A stretch of DNA of 64,000 nucleotides from Qipengyuania xiamenensis (GCF_019711495.1 NZ_JAIGNM010000001.1:1550001-1614000); one strand, 5' to 3'; counted from the stretch's first letter, positions 53,508-62,878 are shown. Numbers and translations: made by a program. Notes: a model not told the origin generated them from the letters alone.

Positions 53508-55454
53508 CTATCCCATTTTCTTGAGCAGCCAGGGGAAGCGTTCCCCGCTGCGAGCGGCCATGCCTTCGACCACGATCTGCTGCACCTCGTGCGGACGGCC
53601 GTGGCCATCGACCCACAGCGAATCCTCGAGCGTGCAGTGCGCCTCGCCGCTAGTGCCTGCGAGGCGAAATTGCCAGTAGCTTGCGTCGGGAAGGGCAAGG
53701 TGCACACCGTGTCCATCGTCGCTCACCCGCGCCTCGATCCCGCGGCCGAGATGGAAGCGCATGGCGAAACCGATCCTGCCGCGCTTGCCCTTGCGGGTGG
53801 AGGGTTCGAGCACGTCCTCGCCGCGCAATTCGCCGCCATCGTCCGACAGGATCAGGATGCGGCGGTGAAGCAGGCCGAAGCGCGAGGCATAGCCATTGTG
53901 GACCGCCTCGAACTTGGTCGCCTTGCGCGCGCCCTGCTCGATCGTCTCGCGGGAGAAATCGACTTCCTCGACACCCTTGCCGACCTGCCCGTGGAGGAGG
54001 ACGGCGGTAGAATTCGTTTCCTCCAGCACCAGCGTCGAATGGGCGGAGGTTCCGCGCAGGCCCTGTTCGATGCGCGCCGGAACCATCGCGCCTGCAAGCT
54101 CTGCGCCGCCGCAATTGACGATGATCCGCTGCGCGCGATGCGAGAATTCGAAGGCGAGCGTGGAGGCGCAGGCATGGCGTGCATGGCGCGGCTTGGGCGG
54201 CGGCGCGGCGTCGAACACCAGCACGCCGTCCTTGCCGCGAATGCGCTGGTATCCCCAGTGCCGCGATTCGAGCATCGGGCGGCTCCGCACCCCGCTTGCA
54301 GTGACCAGCGCGTCGAGCGCTTCCTCGCTCATCGCTGGAGAGCCTTGCCAACTGCCCAGCCCGCGGTCGCCCATGCGCAGCGAAAGAAGCGCGGGCACGA
54401 GCAGGCCGAGGATCGATTCAATGCCCTGCGGCGGCTCGCGGCCGACAGCGGCGTAGCAGGCGCGAAGGTCGATCAGCAGCGCAATCGCTTCGGCCTGCGC
54501 GCTCGGGCTGCGCGAAAGCACGCCGCCGTCGTCGCTGACCAGTTCGCCCAGCGATCGCAGCAGCCCCGCCTCGCCATAGAGGCGGCGCGGCTTGCCATCG
54601 GGCATGAGCAGGCCGGCGGCGGTGATCCCCGCCCAGCCGCAAACCTGTGCCAGCCGGTCGTTCTCGCTCGCGACTTGCCGGTCAAGCCAGCGCGCGGTGG
54701 TCTCCATCGCTTCGAGCATGGCGGGCTTGTGCTTCTCGCCCTCGCCGATCAGCAGGATCGGTGCGTGGACCAGCCAGTTGAGCAGCCTCAGCCCGGCCAG
54801 CTCCACACTCCATGCCGGACCCTTGCCGACCTGCGGATTGGCCTTGAGCCATGCGGCGAAGATCGGGCCTGCCGTCCCGGCGCATTGCGCGCGGGTCGCG
54901 CAGGAAGAGAGATCGCGCATCCAGAGGAAGCCGTGCACCGCCCGCACGAAGGGCGGTGTGAGCTTGGACGGCGAATTGTAGTCGATCTTGTCGAGCGGAG
55001 CCTTGAGCCCGGCAACCTGCATCTGCCCCGCACGCAGCGAAATGCCTGCGATGCGATCACCTGCAAGCGGCGTTTCGACTGTGCCGAGCAGGCGTGGCTT
55101 TGCCGGCTTGCGCAAGGGTGCGGCGAGGATCGGCCCCGGGATACCGAGGCGGTAGCCCCAACGCATGACGCTTTCGATCGGACCGGTGCGCGGCAGGGCG
55201 AAATCTGCCGGCACCAATGCGCGCGCAGGCTCTAGCGGCTCGGGCTCTGCATCATTGGCAGGCGGCGGAACGGATCTGGGCTGCGGCGCCGGTTCTGGCG
55301 GAGCTTCGACTGCAGATTCCTCGGCCTGAACCTCGGGCTCGTCGCCCTCGACGACGTGGGGCTCGGGGTCGTCGAACAGGGGCAGCGCGACCTGCATCTC
55401 GTCGGCCGCGTCCTCGCGCGCCGCGTTCAGCAGGTCGGAGTGCCCCTCGCTCAT
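53508..55454 (-). CDS. Heparinase II/III-family protein
   Basis: The 648-aa protein has an acidic, proline-rich N-terminal tail (about 18-75) and an alpha-toroid domain (about 95-400). The C-terminal beta-sandwich of the heparinase II/III fold (about 420-640) contains [19 protein letters not shown] near 395 and [18 protein letters not shown] in the catalytic His region near 530. It could cleave an acidic polysaccharide. No signal peptide is evident, which is unusual for a polysaccharide lyase and may mean intracellular trimming. It overlaps rpe (ATGA) and precedes purH, an arrangement that looks conserved in sphingomonads from memory. Confidence 0.85.
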   Translation of the reverse strand: MSEGHSDLLNAAREDAADEMQVALPLFDDPEPHVVEGDEPEVQAEESAVEAPPEPAPQPRSVPPPANDAEPEPLEPARALVPADFALPRTGPIESVMRWGYRLGIPGPILAAPLRKPAKPRLLGTVETPLAGDRIAGISLRAGQMQVAGLKAPLDKIDYNSPSKLTPPFVRAVHGFLWMRDLSSCATRAQCAGTAGPIFAAWLKANPQVGKGPAWSVELAGLRLLNWLVHAPILLIGEGEKHKPAMLEAMETTARWLDRQVASENDRLAQVCGWAGITAAGLLMPDGKPRRLYGEAGLLRSLGELVSDDGGVLSRSPSAQAEAIALLIDLRACYAAVGREPPQGIESILGLLVPALLSLRMGDRGLGSWQGSPAMSEEALDALVTASGVRSRPMLESRHWGYQRIRGKDGVLVFDAAPPPKPRHARHACASTLAFEFSHRAQRIIVNCGGAELAGAMVPARIEQGLRGTSAHSTLVLEETNSTAVLLHGQVGKGVEEVDFSRETIEQGARKATKFEAVHNGYASRFGLLHRRILILSDDGGELRGEDVLEPSTRKGKRGRIGFAMRFHLGRGIEARVSDDGHGVHLALPDASYWQFRLAGTSGEAHCTLEDSLWVDGHGRPHEVQQIVVEGMAARSGERFPWLLKKMG

Positions 55455-56113
55455 CCCTGGCCCTTCAGCGCAGCGATGTTGCTCGCGTATTTCTCCGGCC
55501 CGCCGCGGAAGGTGGCCGAGCCCGCGACCAGCACGTCGGCACCCGCATCGACACACAGCGGCGCAGTGGTCGGATCGACACCGCCATCGACTTCGAGCCG
55601 GATGTCCTTGCCCGTCTTGTCGATCATCTTGCGGATCGCCTCGATCTTGCGGAGCTGCGAATGGATGAAGCTCTGCCCGCCGAAACCGGGATTGACGCTC
55701 ATCACCAGCACGAGGTCGACTTCCTCGATGAGGTAGTCGAGCATCTTCGCAGGCGTGCCCGGGTTGAGCACCACGCCCGCCTTCTTGCCGAGGTTCTTGA
55801 TCGCCTGGAGCGTGCGGTGGATGTGCGGCCCCGCCTCGGGATGCACGGTAATGATATCCGCGCCCGCTTCGGCGAAGGCTTCGAGATAGGGATCGACCGG
55901 CGCAATCATCAGGTGGACGTCGAAGGTCTTCTTCGTGTGCGGGCGCAGCGCCTTCACCACCGCCGGACCGATGGTGATATTGGGCACGTAATGCCCGTCC
56001 ATCACGTCGATGTGGATCCAGTCGGCGCCCGCCTCGTCCACGGCGCGCACCTCTTCGCCAAGCCGCGCGAAGTCGGCAGAAAGGATCGAGGGCGAAATCA
56101 GCGGAGTGGTCAT
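55451..56113 (-). CDS. rpe: Ribulose-phosphate 3-epimerase
   Basis: The 220-aa TIM-barrel enzyme interconverts ribulose-5-phosphate and xylulose-5-phosphate in the pentose phosphate pathway. Catalytic and metal residues are visible in [47 protein letters not shown] and EVDGGV. I start at ATG 56113, where the family begins; the longer frame upstream is not conserved. The stop overlaps the heparinase start. It is divergent from the RiPP locus with 138 bases between. Confidence 0.96.
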   Translation of the reverse strand: MTTPLISPSILSADFARLGEEVRAVDEAGADWIHIDVMDGHYVPNITIGPAVVKALRPHTKKTFDVHLMIAPVDPYLEAFAEAGADIITVHPEAGPHIHRTLQAIKNLGKKAGVVLNPGTPAKMLDYLIEEVDLVLVMSVNPGFGGQSFIHSQLRKIEAIRKMIDKTGKDIRLEVDGGVDPTTAPLCVDAGADVLVAGSATFRGGPEKYASNIAALKGQG

Positions 56114-56251
56114 GCAGGCCTGCCTTGACGCGGGTCGGGAAGCGTTGCTGCGAAATACAGGTCTCCACCGAACCTCCACAAGCTTATGCGCAGGCTTATC
56201 CACGAGCGATCGGGCTTGGATTGCATTAAAGGCAACGCTAGGGAGGTGGAC

Positions 56252-56533
56252 ATGGGCGCCATCCGCAAATGCACCGGGAATTTCGTCGCAACGCAGGTCG
56301 ATGACGAGATCCTGATCGTGGACCTCGAGGGGGGCGAGCTGTTTTCGCTTACGGGAACGGCGAAAGCGGTGTGGCAGGCCATCGACGGGCAGCGCAGCGA
56401 GGAGGAGATCGCCCGCCAGATGGCCCAGCTCTACGAAGCCGATCCGCAGGTGATTTCAAACGATGTCGCCGGCCTCCTCGGCCAGTTCGAGGACGCCTCC
56501 CTGATCGAGCGGGGGCAGCACAAGCCGCTTTGA
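56252..56533 (+). CDS. PqqD-family RiPP recognition element (lasso B1-like)
   Basis: The 93-aa protein matches the PqqD/RRE winged-helix fold, which binds the leader of ribosomally made peptides and delivers it to the modifying enzyme. Typical features are [24 protein letters not shown] (given in parts: [12 protein letters not shown] and [15 protein letters not shown]) and the [10 protein letters not shown] helix. GGGAGGTGG precedes ATG 56252. It is the first gene of a compact locus with a 45-aa peptide, an asparagine-synthase-like cyclase and an ABC transporter, as in lasso peptide clusters. The usual neighbour, the B2 leader peptidase, is absent. Confidence 0.88.
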   Translation: MGAIRKCTGNFVATQVDDEILIVDLEGGELFSLTGTAKAVWQAIDGQRSEEEIARQMAQLYEADPQVISNDVAGLLGQFEDASLIERGQHKPL

Positions 56534-56557
56534 CCTTCCCGGACGGTTTGTTAGGGT
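56530..56557 (+). promoter_or_regulatory. Predicted promoter of the RiPP precursor gene
   Basis: TTGACC (56530-56535), a 16-base spacer, and TAGGGT (56552-56557) overlap the pqqD stop and end 21 bases before the precursor ATG. A separate promoter would allow the small precursor to be made in excess. A similar TTCACA-N16-TAGGGT lies before the POT gene (40882-40909). Confidence 0.45.
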
Positions 56558-56578
56558 GCGCGAAGAAGGATTGCTGAC

Positions 56579-56716
56579 ATGAAGACGACTGACGACAACG
56601 CACAAGGCCACAAGCCGCAGTGGGAAAAGCCCGCACTGGTCCGTCTCGGCACGATCCGCGATATCGCCCAGGGTCCCATTCCGCTCGACCAAGCGAACAA
56701 CAACAAGAGATCCTGA
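56579..56716 (+). CDS. Candidate lasso-like RiPP precursor (45 aa)
   Basis: The 45-aa peptide has a charged leader (MKTTDDNAQGHKPQ), a lasso-type recognition motif (W15-E-K-P18-A-L20, then LGT at 23-25; family pattern YxxP...L..G), and a C-terminal GPIPLDQANNNKRS. AAGGA precedes the ATG at good spacing. Genes on both sides encode the RRE and an asparagine-synthase-like cyclase, so this is very likely their substrate. Tyr of the YxxP motif is replaced by Trp, and the Thr usually found two residues before the core is not seen. The only acidic residue in the C-terminal part is D37, so ring size depends on where the leader is cut. Confidence 0.75.
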   Translation: MKTTDDNAQGHKPQWEKPALVRLGTIRDIAQGPIPLDQANNNKRS

Positions 56717-56742
56717 ACCGGCGCATCTGCGCTTAGGTCGAT

Positions 56743-58632
56743 ATGATTGCCTTCTGGCATGCAGCGCATGGAGACCGGCACGCTCCGCTCGACGCGTTGA
56801 GCGAGGCGCTGGAACGGTTTGATCGCAAGTCGGCGCACGTCCTGTCCGGCCCGGCATCGATCGCGCTGGCAGGAAGCCGTGACCACGTGGGTGAAAGCGG
56901 TGGCACGGTGGCAGCCTTCACCGGCTGGATCGACAATGCGGCCGAGCTTTCGGACCTGACCGGCGCCGCCACAGACAATCCCGCACAGCTTTATGCAGCA
57001 TGCCTAGCGCAATGGGGCGAGGATGCGGATCGCAGGGTTGTCGGAAGCTATGCCGCTGCCGCCCTGCTGCCCGACCGAACGTTGCACCTTTCGCGCGCAC
57101 CATGGGATGCGCCGCCGCTCTACTATCATCACGCGGAAGGCCGGATCATCGCATCGCCGTTGCTGCGGGCCCTGTTCGCAGCCGGTGCCCCGCGCGAGCC
57201 CGACTATGATCGGGTTGTCGATGAACTGGCCTATGATTTCCGATCCGGCGACGAACAGTCATGGTACCGCGAAATCTCCATGGTTCCGCTGGGCTCCCAT
57301 GTCCGCATCAGGGGCGCCGTGCGGCAGGTCACCCGCTGGTACCAACCACCAGAGCCGATGCGGCCTGCGGATTATGACGAAGGCGCAACGGTCGAAAAGG
57401 CGCGGACCTTGCTCGAGGAAGCTGCCTCACGGGCCGCCGCCTGGGCATCGCGGCCTGCCGTCGCGCTATCCGGAGGCCTCGATTCCACCCTCGTCGCCGA
57501 CGCCATGCTGCGCGCCTCACCCGCGGTAAGGCACTTGCACGCGATCACTTTCGTGCCGGACCGGAACTGGCAGGGGGAATGCGCGCCGGGCACGATGGGT
57601 GACGAGCGCCCCCTAGCGCAGCTGTTCGCACGCGCGCATGACCGGATAGATTGGCACATTGCCGACGACGACCACGGTCCACACGATCGCCGCGCGCGCG
57701 ATATCTTTGCTGCGAGCGAGACCTTCGCTCCCGGCCTCGCCAATGTCGGCATGTACCACAAGGTCTATGCAAAGGCGCGCGAGCTGGGTTGCGACGCGCT
57801 CCTCACGGCCGACTTCGGCAATTCGACGATCAGCGATGCCGGACGCAGCGCCTATGCCGAATATGCGAGAGCGGGAGAGTGGAAGCAGCTGATCCGCCTG
57901 CTGAAGAACCGCCCCGGTGACGCAAGGCCGCTCTGGCGCAAGCTGGCCGCCATGAGCCTGTTGCCTCACCTGCCGCGCGCATTGCGGCAACATCTACGCA
58001 GCCTCGTGCACCCCGAGCGCACCGACATGACCGCGCTGATCACGCCGCTTTCTGCACAAGCGCGGGAAAGACAGGCCGCAAGAGCCCGCGCTCGTGGATC
58101 GAAGAGCGCTTGGTCCGACCTCACCAACGACCTCAGCCGCGCGGGAACGGTCGAGCGCGAATGGCGGGATGCCGACGGGCCAGGTCGCGACGTCGACCTC
58201 GCCTTCGAGCAGCTATACGGTGTGCGCAAACGCGATGTGCTGACCTATCGCCCGCTGGTCGAATTCTGCATGTCGCTGCCGACGAAAGCTTTCGCATGGG
58301 ATGGCGAGGAACGCCGCCTTGCCCGGCTGATGGGCAAGGGGCGCGTGCCCGAGGCGATCCGGGTCAATCGCCTGCATGGCCAGCACAATGTCGATTGGCA
58401 TGCGCGCATGACGCCCGCACGGCAGGACATGCTCGACCTGCTCGAACGAGCACGCGACCACGACTTCCTCGGGCACACGCTCGACATCGATCGCCTGAAG
58501 CGCCTGGTCGAAGAGTGGCCAGAGGCTCCCGACTTCAGCTGGGAGAGCGACTTTCCGCGCCGCCTCGCACTGCCGCGCGCGATCCTGGCCGCCCGCTTCA
58601 TCGGACATGTCGAAAACCGCAATGAATTCTGA
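56743..58632 (+). CDS. Asparagine synthase-related protein (lasso cyclase-like)
   Basis: The 629-aa protein resembles lasso cyclases: an N-terminal Ntn-type glutaminase-like domain (1-200) and a C-terminal AMP-forming domain (about 205-560) with the PPi loop ALSGGLDSTLVAD near 243. The N-terminus (MIAFWH) lacks the catalytic Cys 2 of true asparagine synthetases, so it cannot use glutamine in the normal way. It would activate a side-chain carboxylate of the precursor as an adenylate and form an isopeptide ring. It lies 26 bases after the precursor gene. Confidence 0.88.
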   Translation: MIAFWHAAHGDRHAPLDALSEALERFDRKSAHVLSGPASIALAGSRDHVGESGGTVAAFTGWIDNAAELSDLTGAATDNPAQLYAACLAQWGEDADRRVVGSYAAAALLPDRTLHLSRAPWDAPPLYYHHAEGRIIASPLLRALFAAGAPREPDYDRVVDELAYDFRSGDEQSWYREISMVPLGSHVRIRGAVRQVTRWYQPPEPMRPADYDEGATVEKARTLLEEAASRAAAWASRPAVALSGGLDSTLVADAMLRASPAVRHLHAITFVPDRNWQGECAPGTMGDERPLAQLFARAHDRIDWHIADDDHGPHDRRARDIFAASETFAPGLANVGMYHKVYAKARELGCDALLTADFGNSTISDAGRSAYAEYARAGEWKQLIRLLKNRPGDARPLWRKLAAMSLLPHLPRALRQHLRSLVHPERTDMTALITPLSAQARERQAARARARGSKSAWSDLTNDLSRAGTVEREWRDADGPGRDVDLAFEQLYGVRKRDVLTYRPLVEFCMSLPTKAFAWDGEERRLARLMGKGRVPEAIRVNRLHGQHNVDWHARMTPARQDMLDLLERARDHDFLGHTLDIDRLKRLVEEWPEAPDFSWESDFPRRLALPRAILAARFIGHVENRNEF

Positions 58633-58673
58633 CCGGGCTATGCGCCGCAACGTCGCTGCGCCATAGGGACGCG

Positions 58674-60341
58674 GTGACATTCGACGGGACCCTGAAAGCC
58701 ATGTTCGCCATCGCATCGCGCCGACAGGCTGCCGCGCTGGCAATATTGTCGCTCATCACTGCAGCGAGCGAAGGGCTGGGCTTCGTGCTGCTGGTACCGA
58801 TCATCGCCCTATTTTCCGGCAGCGAGCCCGCGACGCCGCTTCCCCTCACCCTGCCCGACGTGCCGCTTTCGGCGATGCTCGCGATCTTCGTATTGCTGGT
58901 CGCCGTGCGCGCAGTGGCCGAGATTGCGAGACGGCTCGTCGCCCAGGACCTGCGCGCGGGGCTGGTCGACAGCCTTCGGATGCAGGCAGTGACAGCGCTG
59001 CTTGGCGCGAACTGGCGCTGGACGATGACGCAGCGGCGCGGGGTGAGCGAGGCGCTCATCATCACCAATATCGACCGCGCCGGCTATGCGGCTGAAATGG
59101 CAACCACGCTGGTCCGCCTCGTGCTCGCGCTGGTGGCACTGGTGGCCGCCGCAATGGTCGTTTCTCCAGCCGCCGCACTGACCGGAGGGGCAGCGGGGGC
59201 GATCGTGCTCCTCCTCTACCGGCCCCTGACGCACCGCGCCCGTTCGCTCGGCAATGCCCTGTCGCGAAGCTACGACGCGCTGCACGGACGGCTCGGCGAA
59301 ACGCTGGGCGCCATGCGGATCATCAAGAGCTTCGGGCGCGAACGCGAAGCGGCGCAATCGCTATCCGAGGACCTGCGAAACCTGCGCGCAGCAGAGCGCG
59401 GCTATGTCCGCGATGCCGCCATCGGCCATGCGGCACTGCAGGTCGGCGGTGCGCTGGTGGCGGCCTGCCTCGCCTGGCTGGCGCTGGCCTGGCTTGGCCT
59501 GCCGCTGGCGATCGTGCTCCCGCTTGCGGCCATCTTCGTGCGCGCCCTTCCCCTTCTTGGCGAGGCGCAGGTCGCAATGCAGGGATGGGGCCACGCCAGC
59601 CCTGCCATCGAAGACGCGCTGACCATGATCGAGCGGGCCGGAGCCGCCGCAGAGCCCGCGGCGGCCGCCTCTGCACCGCGCCTTTCGCGCATGCTGTCGT
59701 TCGACCGCGTTTCGCTGGCACATCGTCCGGACCGCCCTGCTCTGACGGAAGTCTCGCTGGACATAGAAGCGGGCACGATGCTCGCGCTGACCGGCCGCTC
59801 GGGAGCGGGCAAGAGCACGCTGGCCGACCTCGCCTCGGGCCTGATCGGCCCCGATGCGGGCACGGTCAGCATCGACGGGTCGGAACTCGACGCCGCAAGC
59901 CGCCGCGCGTGGCGGGGAAGGGTTGCCTACGTCCAGCAGGAGCCGCTGCTCTTTTCCGGCACCGTGCGCCAGAACCTGCTCTGGGCGTGCCCCGATGCGG
60001 ACGAGGCGCAGGTGAGGCGGGCGCTCGAGGAAGCCGCCGCACAGTTCGTGTTCTCGCTGCCCGAGGGAATCGACTGCGACCTGGGCGAAGGCGGCCGCGC
60101 GCTGTCCGGCGGCGAGCGCCAGCGTATCGCGCTCGCACGCGCGCTGATGCGCGATCCGGACCTCATCGTGCTCGACGAGGCAACCAGCGCAGTCGATTCC
60201 GAAAGCGAACAGGCGATTGCCGCAGCGCTGCACGAAATGACCGGCAAGCGCACCGTGCTGGCGATTGCCCACCGGGGCTTGCTGACCGAAATCGCGGACC
60301 GGGTCGTGCGGATCGACAAGGGCCGCATCGCTAGCGACTGA
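58674..60341 (+). CDS. ABC transporter, fused membrane and ATPase domains (peptide exporter)
   Basis: The 555-aa half-transporter has six membrane helices (about 20-315) and a nucleotide-binding domain with Walker A TGRSGAGKST near 377, signature ALSGGERQRIALARAL near 480 and Walker B LIVLDEATSAVDSE near 502. This is the type that exports lasso peptides. It lacks a C39 peptidase domain, so it cannot cleave a leader. GTG 58674 is preceded by AGGGA; ATG 58701 is an alternative. It lies 41 bases after the cyclase gene. Confidence 0.92.
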   Translation: MTFDGTLKAMFAIASRRQAAALAILSLITAASEGLGFVLLVPIIALFSGSEPATPLPLTLPDVPLSAMLAIFVLLVAVRAVAEIARRLVAQDLRAGLVDSLRMQAVTALLGANWRWTMTQRRGVSEALIITNIDRAGYAAEMATTLVRLVLALVALVAAAMVVSPAAALTGGAAGAIVLLLYRPLTHRARSLGNALSRSYDALHGRLGETLGAMRIIKSFGREREAAQSLSEDLRNLRAAERGYVRDAAIGHAALQVGGALVAACLAWLALAWLGLPLAIVLPLAAIFVRALPLLGEAQVAMQGWGHASPAIEDALTMIERAGAAAEPAAAASAPRLSRMLSFDRVSLAHRPDRPALTEVSLDIEAGTMLALTGRSGAGKSTLADLASGLIGPDAGTVSIDGSELDAASRRAWRGRVAYVQQEPLLFSGTVRQNLLWACPDADEAQVRRALEEAAAQFVFSLPEGIDCDLGEGGRALSGGERQRIALARALMRDPDLIVLDEATSAVDSESEQAIAAALHEMTGKRTVLAIAHRGLLTEIADRVVRIDKGRIASD

Positions 60342-60459
60342 ACGGCGAATTCAGCCGCAATTCAGCGCCCTTCCCTATAACCGGCAGCATATCGGCGCAG
60401 TATCGCGCCATCCCGCCATGCGCTTGAACGCAGGCGGTGACCACTTATTGAAGGGGGCC

Positions 60460-60963
60460 ATGACCATGACCACCAAACTTGCTGCCGTAACCGGTGCCGC
60501 GGCTGTCGCGCTTACGGGCCTTGCGCTCGCCACGCCCGCCGAAGCCCAGTACCGCGAGAAGATCACGCACGACCCGTCGCGCTGCGAGGCGGGCAAGGGT
60601 GCCGGCGTCTGGGTGACGATCAACGAGATCAAGGAAAGCAAGGGCACCATCCGGGTCCAGTCCTATCGCGCGACGAAGGAAGACTGGCTGAAGAAGGGCC
60701 GCTGGATCTATCGCATGGAAGCCCCGGCCAAGGCCGGCTCGATGCGCTTCTGCATGCCCCTGCCCGGCGCAGGCCATTACGGCATTGCCGTACGCCACGA
60801 TCTCGATGGTGATGGCGAGACCGACATCTTCGGCGATGGCGGCGCCATGTCGAACGATCCCAGCATCAACATCTTCAACCTCGGCAGGCCGAGCTACAAG
60901 AAGGTCGGTTTCGATGTGGGCGACAGGGTCGAGAAAATCTCGATCCGCATGCGCTACCGCTGA
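60460..60963 (+). CDS. Exported DUF2141 protein
   Basis: The 167-aa secreted protein has a signal peptide (about 1-28, ending ATPAEAQ) and a DUF2141 domain (about 45-165) with the Ca-binding-like loop DLDGDGETDIFGDGG near 125. Function is unknown. I start at ATG 60460 after GAAGGGGG; 14 upstream codons are open but lack a ribosome site. It lies 118 bases behind the ABC gene. Whether it belongs to the RiPP locus is not clear. It converges on and overlaps the nucleotidyltransferase gene by 10 bases. Confidence 0.85.
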   Translation: MTMTTKLAAVTGAAAVALTGLALATPAEAQYREKITHDPSRCEAGKGAGVWVTINEIKESKGTIRVQSYRATKEDWLKKGRWIYRMEAPAKAGSMRFCMPLPGAGHYGIAVRHDLDGDGETDIFGDGGAMSNDPSINIFNLGRPSYKKVGFDVGDRVEKISIRMRYR

Positions 60964-61850
60964 CGGCGCCTCGCGCGCCACAGCTCCCACGCCGCTCCGG
61001 GCATCGCAAGCAGCGGGTGCTTTTCGCGGAAAGGCGTCACTTCCAGCCTGATGCCGGTGTGGCGTTCCAGCTTCCACGCGCCGTAGCGCGCCGCGCCCTC
61101 GAAGGTCGTGGTGGCCTTGGCCAGCCGCAGGATATTGAGCGGCTTGCCCAGCCGTTCGCGTGCCGACCAGCTCTTCAGGATCAATGCCCGCCTGCCATCC
61201 TCCAGTGAGGGGTTAAGCATCGCGCCATCGCGCGTATAAGCGATGCCGTCCGCTTCCCATGCGAGCGGCAGCAAGCCTTCGAAATGGTCCTCATTGACCG
61301 ACAGGATAGAATTTTCGCGCCCCGGGTTTTCGACCCGGAATTCGGCCCGATAGGTCGCCTGGAAGAGCGCGCGCCAGTAATCGTCGGGTGTGCCGCTTTC
61401 GGGGCCTAGCGCCGCCGCAAACCGCGCTGCGGTCCGAGCCGCCTGCGCAATTGCGTCCGAAACCTTTTCGCGCGTGCCCTCGCTCTTGCTCCAGATCAGC
61501 GCGCTCGGCTGCACGAAGCGCGTCCAGATCGTCGTATCGCGGCTATCGCCCCGTGCGGCTTCGGCAAACTTGTCGAGGCTCATGGTGGCGATCTTGGCGC
61601 GCAGGATTTCCCCGCCATGCTCCCATTCGCGGTAGCTGACCTTTGGCCAGACACGCTCCTGCTGCGGGCCTGGCAAGAGGATGTAGAAATCGAGCACCCC
61701 TTCGAGCGAGCCGGTCCTGAGATTGGAGCCGTAGAACAGCACCGCGTCCGCCCCGGCCTCCTCGCCCAGCATCCGGGCATAGGCCGCGACTTCGCCCCGC
61801 ACCTCGCGCTCCAGCGATTGCGCGATCCGTTTTTCCAGCGTGTCGGTCAC
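60954..61850 (-). CDS. Nucleotidyltransferase-like protein (Tam41-reminiscent)
   Basis: The 298-aa protein has a nucleotidyltransferase signature near residue 38: FYGSNLRTGSLEGVLDFYILL, with G-S followed by an acidic D-x-x... strand. The spacing recalls Tam41-like phosphatidate cytidylyltransferases. It starts with GTG inside the stop of the diacylglycerol kinase gene (GTGA), so the two are co-translated. Since that kinase makes phosphatidate, a CDP-diacylglycerol synthesis role is an attractive inference, but the family assignment is from pattern memory only. It ends in a basic tail (RARRRQR). Confidence 0.6.
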   Translation of the reverse strand: MTDTLEKRIAQSLEREVRGEVAAYARMLGEEAGADAVLFYGSNLRTGSLEGVLDFYILLPGPQQERVWPKVSYREWEHGGEILRAKIATMSLDKFAEAARGDSRDTTIWTRFVQPSALIWSKSEGTREKVSDAIAQAARTAARFAAALGPESGTPDDYWRALFQATYRAEFRVENPGRENSILSVNEDHFEGLLPLAWEADGIAYTRDGAMLNPSLEDGRRALILKSWSARERLGKPLNILRLAKATTTFEGAARYGAWKLERHTGIRLEVTPFREKHPLLAMPGAAWELWRARRRQR

Positions 61851-62878
61851 CCGGTAACGAAGGTCAGTTCGGGGCCCTGTTCGACCCGGTAGCTGCCCGC
61901 GGGGAAATGTTCGCCGTCGAGGATGAACTGCGAATCCAGCGTGATGGCAAAGCCCTCGGCCGAAAGGTGATGCAGGCCCGCATCGGCCAGCCAGCGCGGA
62001 TGCCAGCCAGCGAGGATCGCGGGAACCGAGAACATGATCCGTCGGCGCGGATGATCGAGCACCAGCAGCCTGATCCCGTCCTGCCCCTTGCCGAACAGCT
62101 TGATGTCGAGCGGCATCATCTTGAGCGTCGAAGCGAGGATCAGGTTGCGAAGCGAAGGATTGCCGTGACGCGAGTGCGGCATCGGATCGCCCGAGGGCAG
62201 ATATTCCAGCTCCATCCGCGTGCCGCGGCGCCAGACATTGCTGTCGCTTCCGAGCAGCGACTGGACCACACCCCAGGCGCTCGTCACGCCGACGGCGAGC
62301 GAGTTGAAGAAGCCCGCCTTATGCGCATCCTGCCCGGCATCGACCCCAAGCGTGAACGCGCCCGCGCCGAAGATGAAACCGAGCATGGGCGGGTTGTCGT
62401 CGCCGACCTTGGCGATAGTCAGCGGGCGACGCATGATCCGGCGGCCGCCTGCGCGATCCTCGAAAGCGGCGATCGCCTGGGCGAGCGACCAGTCGCGCGG
62501 GCTGCCCAGATCGACGTTGAGCGCATTGGTCTTGCCGCGCGGAAGGACAGCGAGTTCGGGCCAGCTGTCGCCGAATACGGCCTGCCCCATGGTAAGCACA
62601 TCGCGCACCGTGCCGTCGCCGCCGCTGATAACGAGGAATCCGATCCCGTCACGCGCGAAACCGACCAGCGCATCGGCCAGCTCCTTGCGGGTCGAGGGGC
62701 GCGCAATCGTAACGTTCGAGCGGTTGCCAAAATCGGGCTCGCGACCCTTGTTGTGATGGCTGCGCGCACTGAAGATCACGCCGATACGCTGCGCCTGCGT
62801 ACCGTCATCCGCATGGCGCGCCGCCGCAATTTCCGCTTGCGTCGGGAGATCGTCGAATTGGTAGATCTTGCGCTCCAT
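61847..62878 (-). CDS. Diacylglycerol/lipid kinase family protein
   Basis: The 343-aa protein has a DAGK catalytic domain with the nucleotide loop SGGDGTVRDVL near 82, the PRGKTNALN segment near 112, and a C-terminal beta-rich domain. It phosphorylates diacylglycerol or a related lipid. The start at ATG 62878, after GAGAG, fits the family; the longer upstream frame is not conserved-looking. It is coupled to the nucleotidyltransferase gene downstream. Confidence 0.85.
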   Translation of the reverse strand: MERKIYQFDDLPTQAEIAAARHADDGTQAQRIGVIFSARSHHNKGREPDFGNRSNVTIARPSTRKELADALVGFARDGIGFLVISGGDGTVRDVLTMGQAVFGDSWPELAVLPRGKTNALNVDLGSPRDWSLAQAIAAFEDRAGGRRIMRRPLTIAKVGDDNPPMLGFIFGAGAFTLGVDAGQDAHKAGFFNSLAVGVTSAWGVVQSLLGSDSNVWRRGTRMELEYLPSGDPMPHSRHGNPSLRNLILASTLKMMPLDIKLFGKGQDGIRLLVLDHPRRRIMFSVPAILAGWHPRWLADAGLHHLSAEGFAITLDSQFILDGEHFPAGSYRVEQGPELTFVTG

